A stretch of DNA of 64,000 bases from assembly GCA_964432595.1 (NCBI GenBank), contig CAYSOF010000006.1:1-64000 (forward strand). The letters run 5' to 3'. The stretch comes from DASYLJ01 sp964432595. Lineage in GTDB: Bacteria > Desulfobacterota > Binatia > DP-6. Numbering within the stretch: position 1 is the first letter of the stretch; each line of letters opens with the position of its first letter. This document shows positions 16,549-25,940 of the stretch, piece after piece. The notes below the pieces were generated by a model. The model saw nothing but the letters and a program-made list of their open reading frames with translations, was not told the origin of the DNA and did not search any database. Position numbers and translations under genes: made by a program.

Positions 16549-16578
16549 GGTTTAGCCGCGACGTCCGCGCTCTGTCAA
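16549..16578 (-). promoter_or_regulatory. Promoter of the aminotransferase-serA-purA operon
   Basis: Minus-strand TTGACA (16573-16578) is a perfect -35. TAAACC (16549-16554) follows after 18 nt. Predicted initiation near 16542 gives a 113-nt leader with the hairpin at 16431-16477. It is back to back with the promoter of the TolC-family gene. Confidence 0.5.
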
Positions 16579-16604
16579 GGCGCTCCGACGAGGCTTCGCG
16601 CGCG

Positions 16605-16633
16605 TTGACTCGTGCGCACCGATCCAGTACCCG
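16605..16633 (+). promoter_or_regulatory. Leaderless-type promoter of the TolC-family gene
   Basis: TTGACT (16605-16610), a 17-nt spacer and TACCCG (16628-16633) place the predicted start at the GTG codon 16640, 6 nt beyond the -10. There is no Shine-Dalgarno. Confidence 0.42.
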
Positions 16634-16639
16634 CGACCG

Positions 16640-18412
16640 GTGATGAAGTCGTCTGGGGGCCGGTGGGGGATCAGCGCCGCCCTGGTCCTTGCCCTGGCAA
16701 CCTCGGTCGGCGCCGAGGGCCCGTCCCCCGCACCGCCCTCCCCGTTCCGGTTCAGCGTCCTCTCCGAGCAGTGGCAGACGCAGCTCGAAGCGAACCCGGC
16801 GCTGGCCGTACCGTCGACGATCACGCACGACGACGAGATTCAGAACGTCACGCTGAAGGAAGCGATCGCGATCGCGCTCGAGAACAACCCCGGCATCGCG
16901 GCGCGCCGGCTCGAGCCGACACGCGTCCAGCAGGACGTGCTCGAGGCGCAGGGCCAGTTCGATCCGGTCCTCGACAGCCAGATCCTCTACTCGAAGATCG
17001 TCACGCCGAACCCGAGCGCGCTCTCGGGAATCGTCACGTCGAAGATCGAAACGCGCACCGCCGACGTCGGGTTGCGGAAGTTGATGCGCACCGGCACGCG
17101 TCTCGACGTCGATTTCCTGAACGAGCGACTCGACAACAACGCGCGCTTCATCCAGCTCCGGCCGCAGTACACGCCGCAGCTCGGCTTTTCGGTGGTGCAG
17201 CCGTTGCTGCGCGACTTCGGATGGGACTTCTCGTACCTCATCGTGCGGGCCGCCGAGCGTACCGCCGACGCCGCGTACTACCAATACGAGGCGGACGTCG
17301 CCGACTTCGTGCTGCAGGTCATCGTCGCGTACTGGGCCGTCGTCGGGCGGCGCGAAGCGGTCGAGGCGCGGCGAGAAGCGTGGGAGCTCGCCGAGCGGAC
17401 GGTGTCGGAGAACCAGGCGCGCGTCGACGTCGGGTTGCTGGCGCCCGTCTCGGTGCTCGAGGCGCAGGCCGACGCCAAGAGCCGCGAGGAGCAGCTCCTC
17501 GTCGCGCAGAACGATCTCACGATCGCACGACAGCGGCTGGCCCAGATCGCGTTCTTCCGGCCCAACGCCTCGTTCGTTCCGCGCACTCTGGAGCCCATCG
17601 AAGCCGCGGACCGCGAGGACGTCGAGCCCGACGTCGACGAGTCGCTCGCCACGGCGCTGAAGGAGCGGCCCGAGGTCGCGGCCTCCGCGAAGGGCGTCGA
17701 GGTGCGGCAGCTGAACGAGCGGATCACCGGCAACCAGCTCCTGCCGCGGCTGGACTTCGTCGGCGGCTACAGCGTGAACGGGCTGAGCGGCACCGATCGC
17801 CCGACGGCGATCGGGGCGAGCAACCTCTTCCTGAGCGACCGCGACCTCGGCGGATGCACGATGCTCGCGGTCAACGTCTACAGCTGCTCGCAGCGCGACG
17901 TCCCCTCGCAGTTCGCCGGACCGCGGCGCGACGCGTACCGGCGTCTCACGTCGGGCGACTTCGAGACCTACAACTTCGGCGTACAGCTCGAGGTCCCGAT
18001 CGACAACGCCACCGCCAAGGCGCGCAACACCCGCAGCAAGATCGAGCTGCACCAGGCCGAGCTGAACCACCGCCAGCTGCTTTCCGACGTGACGCTCGAG
18101 GTGCGGCAGGCCGTCTCCGACGTCCTCACCAGCCGGCAGCGCATCGACACGTCGCGCGTCGCCCGAGAGCTGGCCGAGGAGAATCTGCGCAACCAGACGA
18201 AGCGTCACGAGGTCGGCATGGCGACCACGAAGGATCTGCTCGACTTCCAGACGCGCCTCACCGACGCGCGCGCCGCGGAGATCCAATCGCAGATCGACCA
18301 TGCGATCGCGTTGGCGCGCTGGCGCCGGGCGGAAGGCGAGCTTCTGCCGCACTTCCAGATCATCGTCGACCGCCCCGGCGTGACTCCGACGCCCTGGTTC
18401 GCGTGGTTCTGA
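16640..18412 (+). CDS. TolC-family outer-membrane efflux protein
   Basis: The product has 590 residues, with signal peptide at about 8-26 (GRWGISAALVLALATSVGA). It has two long alpha-helical repeats typical of OEP/TolC: one around residues 75-330 (NVTLKEAIAIALENNPGIAA to IARQRLAQIAFF) and one around 350-580 (VTLEVRQAVSDVLTSRQRID and the closing coiled coil). The protein is longer than E. coli TolC and starts at GTG 16640 or ATG 16643; the promoter spacing favours 16640. No inner-membrane pump gene adjoins it, so it may serve several pumps, including the FUSC system at 43.8-47.2 kb. Confidence 0.85.
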   Translation: MMKSSGGRWGISAALVLALATSVGAEGPSPAPPSPFRFSVLSEQWQTQLEANPALAVPSTITHDDEIQNVTLKEAIAIALENNPGIAARRLEPTRVQQDVLEAQGQFDPVLDSQILYSKIVTPNPSALSGIVTSKIETRTADVGLRKLMRTGTRLDVDFLNERLDNNARFIQLRPQYTPQLGFSVVQPLLRDFGWDFSYLIVRAAERTADAAYYQYEADVADFVLQVIVAYWAVVGRREAVEARREAWELAERTVSENQARVDVGLLAPVSVLEAQADAKSREEQLLVAQNDLTIARQRLAQIAFFRPNASFVPRTLEPIEAADREDVEPDVDESLATALKERPEVAASAKGVEVRQLNERITGNQLLPRLDFVGGYSVNGLSGTDRPTAIGASNLFLSDRDLGGCTMLAVNVYSCSQRDVPSQFAGPRRDAYRRLTSGDFETYNFGVQLEVPIDNATAKARNTRSKIELHQAELNHRQLLSDVTLEVRQAVSDVLTSRQRIDTSRVARELAEENLRNQTKRHEVGMATTKDLLDFQTRLTDARAAEIQSQIDHAIALARWRRAEGELLPHFQIIVDRPGVTPTPWFAWF

Positions 18413-18413
18413 G

Positions 18414-18818
18414 TCAGCCCGGCACGCGCGCCACGACGAGCTGCACGCGCTCGCCGTCGGCGAGCCTGAGGCGCTCGACGACGAAGCCCAGCGCCGCCAG
18501 CTCGCGCGCCGTCGGATAGCGCGCCCGCACCGGCGGCAGCCCACGCAGCAGCAGCACGATCCAGCCGACGACGCGCGCGACGGCGCGCCGGGGCTGGTTG
18601 TGGTCGACCACGACGAGCGGTGCGCCGGCGGGCAGCGCATGCCGCAGGCCTTCGAGCAGCGCGCGGCGCGCTGCCGGATCGGCGACGGCGCCGACGAAGC
18701 TCACCACGGCGGCGCCGGCCGCGTCCGGCGCCGCCGCGCCGGGACTCAGCACCGCCAACGCGCCGTCGTACGAGCCGAGCAGCTCGCGACATCGCGCGGC
18801 GAGGTCCGCGTCGCTCAC
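18414..18818 (-). CDS. Short methyltransferase-like protein
   Basis: The product has 134 residues, starting at GTG 18818, which overlaps the folE stop as GTGA. The segment GLRHALPAGAPLVVVDHNQP, then ARYPTARELAALGFVVERLRL and a closing VQLVVARV, looks like the C-terminal half of a class I SAM-dependent methyltransferase. The SAM-binding glycine loop that should come first is absent, so this may be a truncated or reduced family member. The stop is 2 bp from the TolC-family stop. Function unknown. Confidence 0.6.
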   Translation of the reverse strand: MSDADLAARCRELLGSYDGALAVLSPGAAAPDAAGAAVVSFVGAVADPAARRALLEGLRHALPAGAPLVVVDHNQPRRAVARVVGWIVLLLRGLPPVRARYPTARELAALGFVVERLRLADGERVQLVVARVPG

Positions 18819-19375
18819 CGCCGCGCGATGAGCGTCATGAACTCCTCGCGCGTCTTCTGCTCCGACCGGAACACGCCCAGCATGGCGCTCGTCGTGACGC
18901 TGGAGTTCTGCTTCTCGACGCCGCGCATGCGCATGCAGAGGTGCTCCGCCTCGAGCACGACGCCCACGCCGACCGGATCGAGCTGCTCCTGGATCGTCGC
19001 CGCGATCTGCGTCGTCATGCGCTCCTGCACCTGTAGCCGGCGCGCGAACACCTCGACGAGGCGGGCGAGCTTGCTGATGCCGACGATCTTGCCGTTCGGC
19101 AGGTAGGCGACGTGCGCCTTCCCGTAGAACGGCAGGATGTGATGCTCGCACATCGAGAAGAAGTCGATGTCCTTCATCACGATCATCTCCGAGTACTCCT
19201 CGGTGAAGAGCGCCTGGTTGATGACTTCGTGGGGATCCTGCTGGTACCCGCGCGTGAGAAACGACAGCGCCTTCGCGACGCGCAACGGCGTGCGCTGCAG
19301 CCCTTCGCGGCCGGGATCGGGATCGATGGCCTTCAGGATGCCGGCCACGTGCGCCTCGAGGGCGTGGTCGTCCAT
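18815..19375 (-). CDS. folE: GTP cyclohydrolase I
   Basis: The product has 186 residues, normal for FolE. It converts GTP to dihydroneopterin triphosphate, the first step of folate or queuosine-type pathways. Zinc ligands Cys76, His79 (MCEHHILPFYGK) and Cys147 (EHLCMRMRGVEKQ) are present, as is LQRTPLRVAKAL at the N-terminus. It lies 53 bp after metF, so folate synthesis and C1-folate reduction are encoded together. Confidence 0.96.
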   Translation of the reverse strand: MDDHALEAHVAGILKAIDPDPGREGLQRTPLRVAKALSFLTRGYQQDPHEVINQALFTEEYSEMIVMKDIDFFSMCEHHILPFYGKAHVAYLPNGKIVGISKLARLVEVFARRLQVQERMTTQIAATIQEQLDPVGVGVVLEAEHLCMRMRGVEKQNSSVTTSAMLGVFRSEQKTREEFMTLIARR

Positions 19376-19428
19376 GCCCCGGGAGCTAACCGATGGGTCG
19401 CGCTTGGGCAAGGCGCGGACGCGGGGGC

Positions 19429-20304
19429 TCAGGCGCCCAGCAGGCCGTCGGCGCGCAGGTTCTCGTGGATCGCTCGCGTCGCCGGGGACTGGTTCAGCGT
19501 GTAGAAATGAATGCCGGCGACGCCGCCCCGCACCAGCGCCGCGCACTGCCGGGTGCCGTGCTCGATCCCGACGGCCATCGCCCGCGCCGGATCGTCCTTC
19601 ACCTCGTCGAGCGCCGCGCTCAACGCGGGCGGGATCTGGTTGCCGCTCAGCTGGGTGATGCGCCGGATCTGCGCGACGTTGGTGATCGGCATGAAGCCCG
19701 CGACGATGGGCACCTGGATGCCGGCTTTCCGCGCGCGATCGACGAAGCGGAAGAAGTCGTCGTTGTCGTAGAAGAGCTGCGTCACGACGACGTCGAGGCC
19801 GGCGTCGACCTTCATCTTGAGGTGCTCGATGCCGAGATCGAGGTCGCGGCACTCGGGGTGGCCTTCCGGATGCCCCGCGCCGAGGAGGCAGATGTCGTAG
19901 CCGCGCTCCTTGATGAAGCGAATCATGTCGACGGCGTACGTGAAGCCGTCGGCCGGCGGGCGGAAGTCGGGATCGGGCGGCCGGTCGCCGCGGATGGTGA
20001 CGAAGTTCTGGATGCCACGCGACAGCGCCAGCTCGCAGTGACGCGCGATGTCGTCGCGCGTCGCCTCGATGCAGGTGACGTGCGCCGCCGCCTCGATGCC
20101 GAGAGCGCGGACGCGCGTGCCGATCTCGACGGACGCCTCGCGCGGCTTGCCGCCCGTGCGGGTCACCGAGACGAACGCGGGCTCGAGTGGGCGCAGCGCC
20201 TCGATGGTGCGCATCAGGCCGACTTCGCCCTCCGGCGTCCTCGGCGGGAAGAATTCGAACGAGACGAGCGGACGTCCCGCGCCGAACAGATCGCGGATCT
20301 TCAC
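19429..20304 (-). CDS. metF: Methylenetetrahydrofolate reductase
   Basis: The product is a 291-residue TIM-barrel flavoprotein that reduces 5,10-methylene-THF to 5-methyl-THF for methionine synthesis. VSFEFFPPRTPEGE holds the catalytic Glu. AHVTCIEATRDDIA, LVTIRGD-type NFVTIRGDRPP and the late VPIVAGFMPITN are family hallmarks. The start is GTG 20304 with GGGGC upstream. It follows the homoserine kinase by 16 bp, a methionine/threonine-branch pairing. Confidence 0.95.
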   Translation of the reverse strand: MKIRDLFGAGRPLVSFEFFPPRTPEGEVGLMRTIEALRPLEPAFVSVTRTGGKPREASVEIGTRVRALGIEAAAHVTCIEATRDDIARHCELALSRGIQNFVTIRGDRPPDPDFRPPADGFTYAVDMIRFIKERGYDICLLGAGHPEGHPECRDLDLGIEHLKMKVDAGLDVVVTQLFYDNDDFFRFVDRARKAGIQVPIVAGFMPITNVAQIRRITQLSGNQIPPALSAALDEVKDDPARAMAVGIEHGTRQCAALVRGGVAGIHFYTLNQSPATRAIHENLRADGLLGA

Positions 20305-20320
20305 GGGATGCCCCGTGGGG

Positions 20321-21358
20321 CTACTTCGAGCCCTTCTTCTCGAGCGCCTTCACGCGCTGGTACTTCCGGTAGTCGTACCCGGTGGCCATCGCCATGAGCA
20401 GGCCCTCCATGCCCCCGTCGCGCTCGCGGCGCAGGATGCGCAGCCGCTCGTAGAACTCGCGGAAGTCCTTGTCGACGCGCTGGTTCTCGTCGACCGGGTT
20501 CAGGAAGAAGTCGCGCAGGCGGGTGACCGTGAAGCGCAACGCGGAGAGACGCAGCTCGTTCGGGAAGGCGTCCCACTCGGCGAGTGATAGCGGCCGCAGC
20601 GACTCGTAGCCAGTGATGAGCGACTCGAACCGCTTGAGATCGTAGCCGTCGCGGTCGAAGCAGAGGGCGTTCACCGCCGTCGCGAGATCGAAGATGAACT
20701 TGCCGCGGCACGCGGCCTCGAAGTCGAGCATGGCGACCAGCTTGTCGCCCTTGAAGATGAGATTGTCGTGGAACAGGTCGCCGTGGATGATGCCCTTCGG
20801 CAGCTTGTTCTCGAGGTAGTGCTGCAGGTAATCGACCTCGTCGTCGAGCGTGCGGACGATCTTCCGGAAGTACGACGGCAGCTTGTCGCGCACTTCGCCG
20901 TAGAGGTCGGAGATGCGCTCGTAGCTGAAGCGGTTGTCGATGCCCTTCTTGTAGCTCTTGCCGATCGTGTGGAGATCGGCGAGATGGCGGCCGACGTTCT
21001 CCAGGCGGTTCGACGTCAGGCGATCGGTGCGCACGACCTGTCCGTCGACCCAGCGATACACGGAGAGGCACTTGCCGGCGGTCTCGCGATACCAGCGACC
21101 CTTGCGATCGGCCACGGGCTGCGGACACGGGAAGTTGTGCTTGCGCAGGAAGATCAGCAGGTCGAGCTCGCGCTTCACGTCGAGCTCGCCCTTCACCTCG
21201 TCGATGCGCAGCAGATGTTTTCCGCGCGACGTCTCGAGAAGGTAGTTGGAATTGACCGAGCCGTTGGGAATGCCGGAGGAGGCCAACAGCTTCACCAGGC
21301 CGTAGTCCTCGATCAGCTCCGCAAGCTCGGTCCTATCGACGGCGGTGTAGACGGCCAT
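20321..21358 (-). CDS. thrB: Homoserine kinase (type II, APH-like fold)
   Basis: The product is a 345-residue member of the aminoglycoside-phosphotransferase fold family. MAVYTAVDRTELAELIEDYG matches the N-terminus of Pseudomonas-type ThrB. The kinase loop is GIIHGDLFHDNLIF and the metal-binding motif is AMLDFEAACRGKFIFDLA. It phosphorylates homoserine for threonine synthesis. I start it at ATG 21358, directly after a GGGGGG ribosome-binding site; an ATG 7 codons upstream is possible. Stress kinases such as SrkA share this fold, but the N-terminus and the metF neighbour favour homoserine kinase. Confidence 0.83.
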   Translation of the reverse strand: MAVYTAVDRTELAELIEDYGLVKLLASSGIPNGSVNSNYLLETSRGKHLLRIDEVKGELDVKRELDLLIFLRKHNFPCPQPVADRKGRWYRETAGKCLSVYRWVDGQVVRTDRLTSNRLENVGRHLADLHTIGKSYKKGIDNRFSYERISDLYGEVRDKLPSYFRKIVRTLDDEVDYLQHYLENKLPKGIIHGDLFHDNLIFKGDKLVAMLDFEAACRGKFIFDLATAVNALCFDRDGYDLKRFESLITGYESLRPLSLAEWDAFPNELRLSALRFTVTRLRDFFLNPVDENQRVDKDFREFYERLRILRRERDGGMEGLLMAMATGYDYRKYQRVKALEKKGSK

Positions 21359-21410
21359 TGCCCCCCGTTTCTCCATAACCCTCTGGATTGCCATCCGATT
21401 CGGGCGCCGC

Positions 21411-21439
21411 ACCCTAACGTCCGACAGGCGGGATGTCAA
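21411..21439 (-). promoter_or_regulatory. Promoter of the homoserine kinase-metF-folE operon
   Basis: Minus-strand TTGACA (21434-21439) and TAGGGT (21411-21416) are 17 nt apart. A leader of about 45 nt ends in the G-rich ribosome-binding site before ATG 21358. The perfect 10-bp palindrome AACGATCGTT at 21449-21458, 10 bp upstream of the -35, could be an operator. Confidence 0.55.
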
Positions 21440-21801
21440 CGTGAATCTAACGATCGTTCGCCTTAAACAGTGCGAACGCGCACGATCCGTTACGCTCCGA
21501 CACCCATTCGACGGGGAATCCGGGCGCCTATTGCCAAGTCGAACCTGGCGGAATCGCTGAACAATCCTGCTGGCCAGCGTGGAGGCGGCGAAATGGTGCG
21601 CGCAGCGCGGCGAACCTCCCGCGACGTCCGGCGCAAGCGCGGGCCGCACAGCAAACGCCGTGCCCCGTGCGCGCGAGTCATCTCCAGCGTGCTCGCGGGA
21701 ATTCTGCGAAGCTGGAGAGCTACGCCTATGGCTCTGCTGCAGCGCACCGCGCAGATGCGCGATCGCATCGTCCCAATGGGCAGCACATCAGGCGACGTCG
21801 A
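21440..21801. other. Intergenic region without a recognised gene
   Basis: About 360 bp lie between the promoter above and the nth stop codon. Apart from the palindrome AACGATCGTT near its left end, I see no conserved coding, tRNA fold or T-rich terminator. Short open frames exist on both strands (for example 21470-21856 plus), but their arginine-rich composition looks like GC-driven chance frames. Confidence 0.6.
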
Positions 21802-22473
21802 TCACGCGGAGACGGTGACGCCGACGCGCGGACACCAGCGCGCGAGCGAGCACTGACCGCACAGCGGCTTGCGCGCGTGGCAGACGCGACGTCCGTGGTG
21901 GATCAGCCGATGCGCGAAGTGCGTCCATTGCTTCGGCGGCAGCAACGCCTGCAGGTCGCGCTCGATCTTCACGGGATCGTCTTCGACGGTCAGGCCGAGG
22001 CGATTCGACAGCCGATTCACGTGGGTGTCGACGAAGATGGCCGGCTGCCCGAATGCGGTACCCAGCACGACGTTCGCCGTCTTGCGTCCGATGCCCGGGA
22101 GCGCGGTCAGCGCATCCATCGTATCGGGTACGGTGCCGCCGAATTCGTCCGCGACGGCGCGTGCGACGGCCTGGATGGACTTCGTCTTCTGACGGAAGAA
22201 CCCGGTGCGCTTGATCAGCACCTCGACGCGCGCCGGATCGGCGGCGGCGAGCGCCTTCGGCGTCGGCAGCTCGGCGAAAAGCGACGGCGTGACCTGGTTC
22301 ACCATCTTGTCGGTGCATTGCGCCGACAGGATGGTCGCGATCACGAGCTGCCACGCATCCTTGTGGTCAAGCTCGCACCACGCGTCCGGGTAGGTCCTCG
22401 CCAGCGCCCGGCCGATCGCCGCCGCGCGCTTCTTCCGATCGGCCGGCTTCTCCCGCGCGACGTTCAGCGCCAC
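21802..22473 (-). CDS. nth: Endonuclease III
   Basis: The product is a 223-residue bifunctional DNA glycosylase/AP-lyase that removes oxidised pyrimidines. The helix-hairpin-helix ALPGIGRKTANVVLG carries the catalytic Lys131, VDTHVNRL carries Asp149, and the 4Fe-4S ligands are Cys198, 205, 208 and 214 (CHARKPLCGQCSLARWC). The start is GTG 22473, which overlaps the last 10 bp of glpD; no better start precedes the conserved region. It is the last gene of its operon. Confidence 0.95.
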   Translation of the reverse strand: MALNVAREKPADRKKRAAAIGRALARTYPDAWCELDHKDAWQLVIATILSAQCTDKMVNQVTPSLFAELPTPKALAAADPARVEVLIKRTGFFRQKTKSIQAVARAVADEFGGTVPDTMDALTALPGIGRKTANVVLGTAFGQPAIFVDTHVNRLSNRLGLTVEDDPVKIERDLQALLPPKQWTHFAHRLIHHGRRVCHARKPLCGQCSLARWCPRVGVTVSA

Positions 22474-24140
22474 CGGCGCTGGTCCTCGCGGACCGCCTCG
22501 ACGTAGGCGTCGGCCGCGGCGCGCGCCGCCTCGGGGCTCCAGCCGAGGGCGCCGGCCATGAGCGTCGCCACCTGCCCGGCGACGTCGGCACCGGCGGTCG
22601 GATCGAACAGCGCGATCTGGGTGCGTCGGCGAAGCACGTCCTCGAGCGTGACGGCGAACTCCCGCTCGACGGCCGACACGATCTCGGCACGCGGATCGGG
22701 CAACGCGGGCAGGACCGGAGCGCCGAGGGCCCGGTCGCGCGCGACCAGACCCAGGACTTCCGCGAGCTTGCCGCCGTAGCGGCCCGCGAGGTGGCCGATC
22801 ACCGGGCTCGTCAGACCGTGGCCGTCGCGCGAGATCGCGTTCGCGGCGTGCACCTCGGGAGGCGTGGAGCCGCCCGCGAGCGGACGGGCGGCCGTGCGCG
22901 ACGGGCCGATCGGCTCGCCGTCGCTGGTACGGATCAGCGCCGCGGCGATGCGGTCGACGACCTGCGCCGCCACGAGACGGTACGTCGTCAGCTTGCCGCC
23001 GGCGATCGAGACGAGGCCGGAGCGCGACGTGAAGATCTCCTCCTCGCGCGACACGTCGGACGGGTCGGCTTCCCGGCCCGGCGGCGGCGCGACGAGCGGC
23101 CGGAGACCGGCGAACGCGCTCACGACGTCCTTGGCGGTGAGGTCGGCCTTCGGGAAGTAGTGGTTCACCGTGTCGAGCAGGTAGGCGACGTCGGACGCCT
23201 CGACGACCGGCGGCACGTCGGGCCCGCCCTCGTGGTCCGTATCCGTGGTTCCGACGAGCGACTGCTCGCCCCACGGGATCACGAACATCACGCGGCGATC
23301 CTGCACCGCGTTGAGGACGATCGCCGCGTTGTTCCCGATGCGCGCGCGCGGCACGACCACGTGCACGCCCTTCGTCGGCCGCAGCAGCGGTGCGGCGGTC
23401 GGCTCGTCGAGCGCCGTCACGGCGTCGACCCACGGCCCGGCCGCGTTGACGACGGTCCGCGCGCGGATCGTCACCTCGCGCGTGCCGAGGCGATCGACCA
23501 CCTGCGCGCCGACGACGCGACCGTCGCTCTTCACGAGCCCGGTCACCTTGGCGTAGGACACGGCGACCGTCCCCGCCTCGCTCGCGGACAGCAACGTCTC
23601 CAGCACGAGGCGCGCGTCGTCCGTCCAGCAGTCCCAGTACTCGCCGGCGCCCGTGAGCCCCTCGGTGCGCAGCCCGGGTTCCGCCTCGCGGACGGCGGCG
23701 GGCCGCAACATGCGGTGCCGCTTCACGCTGCGGATTCCCGCCAGCAGATCGTACGCCCAGAGCCCGGCGGCCAGCTTCCAGTACGCGGGCGAGGCGCCGG
23801 CATAGAGCGGGTAGACGAAGCGCAGCGGCCGCACGAGGTGTGGCGCCAGCCGGCGGAGGCGCTCGCGCTCGCGCGTCGCCTCGAGCACCAGCCCGATATG
23901 GCCCTGCTCGAGATACCGAAGTCCACCGTGGATCAGCTTCGACGAGCGGCTCGACGTGCCCGACGCGAAGTCGCTCTGCTCGACGAGGGCGGTCCGCAGG
24001 CCGCGCATTGCGGCGTCGCGCGCGATGCCTGCGCCGTTGATGCCGCCGCCGATGACGAGGACGTCGAAGCGCTCGGTGCTCAGCCGGTCGAAAGCGGCCG
24101 CCCGCCAGGCGGCCCCGTCGTGGGTGCTCACGTCAGGCAT
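22464..24140 (-). CDS. glpD: FAD-dependent glycerol-3-phosphate dehydrogenase
   Basis: The product has 558 residues from ATG 24140; GTG 24167 is possible. FAD site: DVLVIGGGINGAGIARDAAM. Downstream, SDFASGTSSRSSKLIHGGLR and a C-terminal DAO_C-type helical domain (about residues 430-540) match GlpD. It oxidises glycerol 3-phosphate to dihydroxyacetone phosphate at the inner membrane face, passing electrons to quinone. It is 33 bp after the isocitrate dehydrogenase-like gene and overlaps nth. No glycerol kinase or facilitator is nearby, so phospholipid-derived glycerol phosphate may be the source. Confidence 0.93.
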   Translation of the reverse strand: MPDVSTHDGAAWRAAAFDRLSTERFDVLVIGGGINGAGIARDAAMRGLRTALVEQSDFASGTSSRSSKLIHGGLRYLEQGHIGLVLEATRERERLRRLAPHLVRPLRFVYPLYAGASPAYWKLAAGLWAYDLLAGIRSVKRHRMLRPAAVREAEPGLRTEGLTGAGEYWDCWTDDARLVLETLLSASEAGTVAVSYAKVTGLVKSDGRVVGAQVVDRLGTREVTIRARTVVNAAGPWVDAVTALDEPTAAPLLRPTKGVHVVVPRARIGNNAAIVLNAVQDRRVMFVIPWGEQSLVGTTDTDHEGGPDVPPVVEASDVAYLLDTVNHYFPKADLTAKDVVSAFAGLRPLVAPPPGREADPSDVSREEEIFTSRSGLVSIAGGKLTTYRLVAAQVVDRIAAALIRTSDGEPIGPSRTAARPLAGGSTPPEVHAANAISRDGHGLTSPVIGHLAGRYGGKLAEVLGLVARDRALGAPVLPALPDPRAEIVSAVEREFAVTLEDVLRRRTQIALFDPTAGADVAGQVATLMAGALGWSPEAARAAADAYVEAVREDQRRWR

Positions 24141-24173
24141 CGTAACCGACGGTCCCCCGGTTGTCACGGCGCG

Positions 24174-25177
<1,004 letters not shown>

Positions 25178-25181
<4 letters not shown>

Positions 25182-25930
25182 GGAATCCCGAGCACCTTGT
25201 GGAGCTGGGGCAGCACCCGGACGTCGGGATGGTGGCGGCTGGCGATGGCGTGCAGCTGCTCGAGACCGGCCATGCCGATCTGCAGCGCGGTCCCGTCGGA
25301 CGGCGTCAGCGGCGTCAGGTAGAGCGGCACGCGCGGGTCGACGTCGGCGACGAGCCGCGCGCCCCGCTCGACCTCGTCGGGCGCCGTGCGCTCGTCGACC
25401 GGCATCTTCACGTAGACGTCGCGCGCACCGTCGATCGCGAGGGCCAGACACGCGGCGTGCTCGTCCCAGAGCGGGCGCTCGCCGGTGTTGCTCGGGCATT
25501 TCACGTCGAGGCTCACGATCGCGACGTGCGGCAGCACGCGCTCGAGCCGCGCCGGCAGGATGCCCGCCGTCTCCAGCAGCACGGGCAGGCGGCGCGGCCG
25601 CGCGCCGAGCCACTCGACCAGGAAGTCGGCCTGCGACAGCGGCTCGCCGCCGGTCACCGCGATCGCGTGCAGCGGCGGCGCCGCCGCGACGAGTCCGTCG
25701 ACCAGGGCGTCGAGCTGCGCGACCGACAGCGGATTCGGACGATGGTGCTCGCCGTCGGGGCCCAGCACGCGGCACGTCGGCACCGGGACCAGGCTGTCGG
25801 GCGTGTCGCACCACCGGCAGCGCAGCGGACAGCCGCCGAACCGGACGAACAGCTGCCGCCGGCCCGCATGGACCCCTTCCCCCTGGAAGGACACGAACAG
25901 CTCGGAGACGTTGGCGGCGCCGGAGCGCAT
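25178..25930 (-). CDS. queE: 7-carboxy-7-deazaguanine synthase
   Basis: The product is a 250-residue radical SAM enzyme of queuosine/deazapurine synthesis. SFQGEGVHAGRRQLFVRF is the QueE N-terminus. The 4Fe-4S motif is CPLRCRWC with Cys34, 38 and 41, and AVTGGEPLSQ is the SAM-binding motif. LDVKCPSN matches QueE strand 4. It lies 10 bp after the glycerate kinase and is coupled to the isocitrate dehydrogenase-like gene. QueC and QueD are not in the window; FolE at 18.8 kb could supply the precursor. Confidence 0.92.
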
Positions 25931-25940
25931 CCCGGGGGGC

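Noticed and set aside
21470..21856. Plus-strand frame of 128 codons upstream of the homoserine kinase operon
   Set aside because: Biased to arginine, no family, no promoter or ribosome-binding site, and it overlaps the 3' end of nth.
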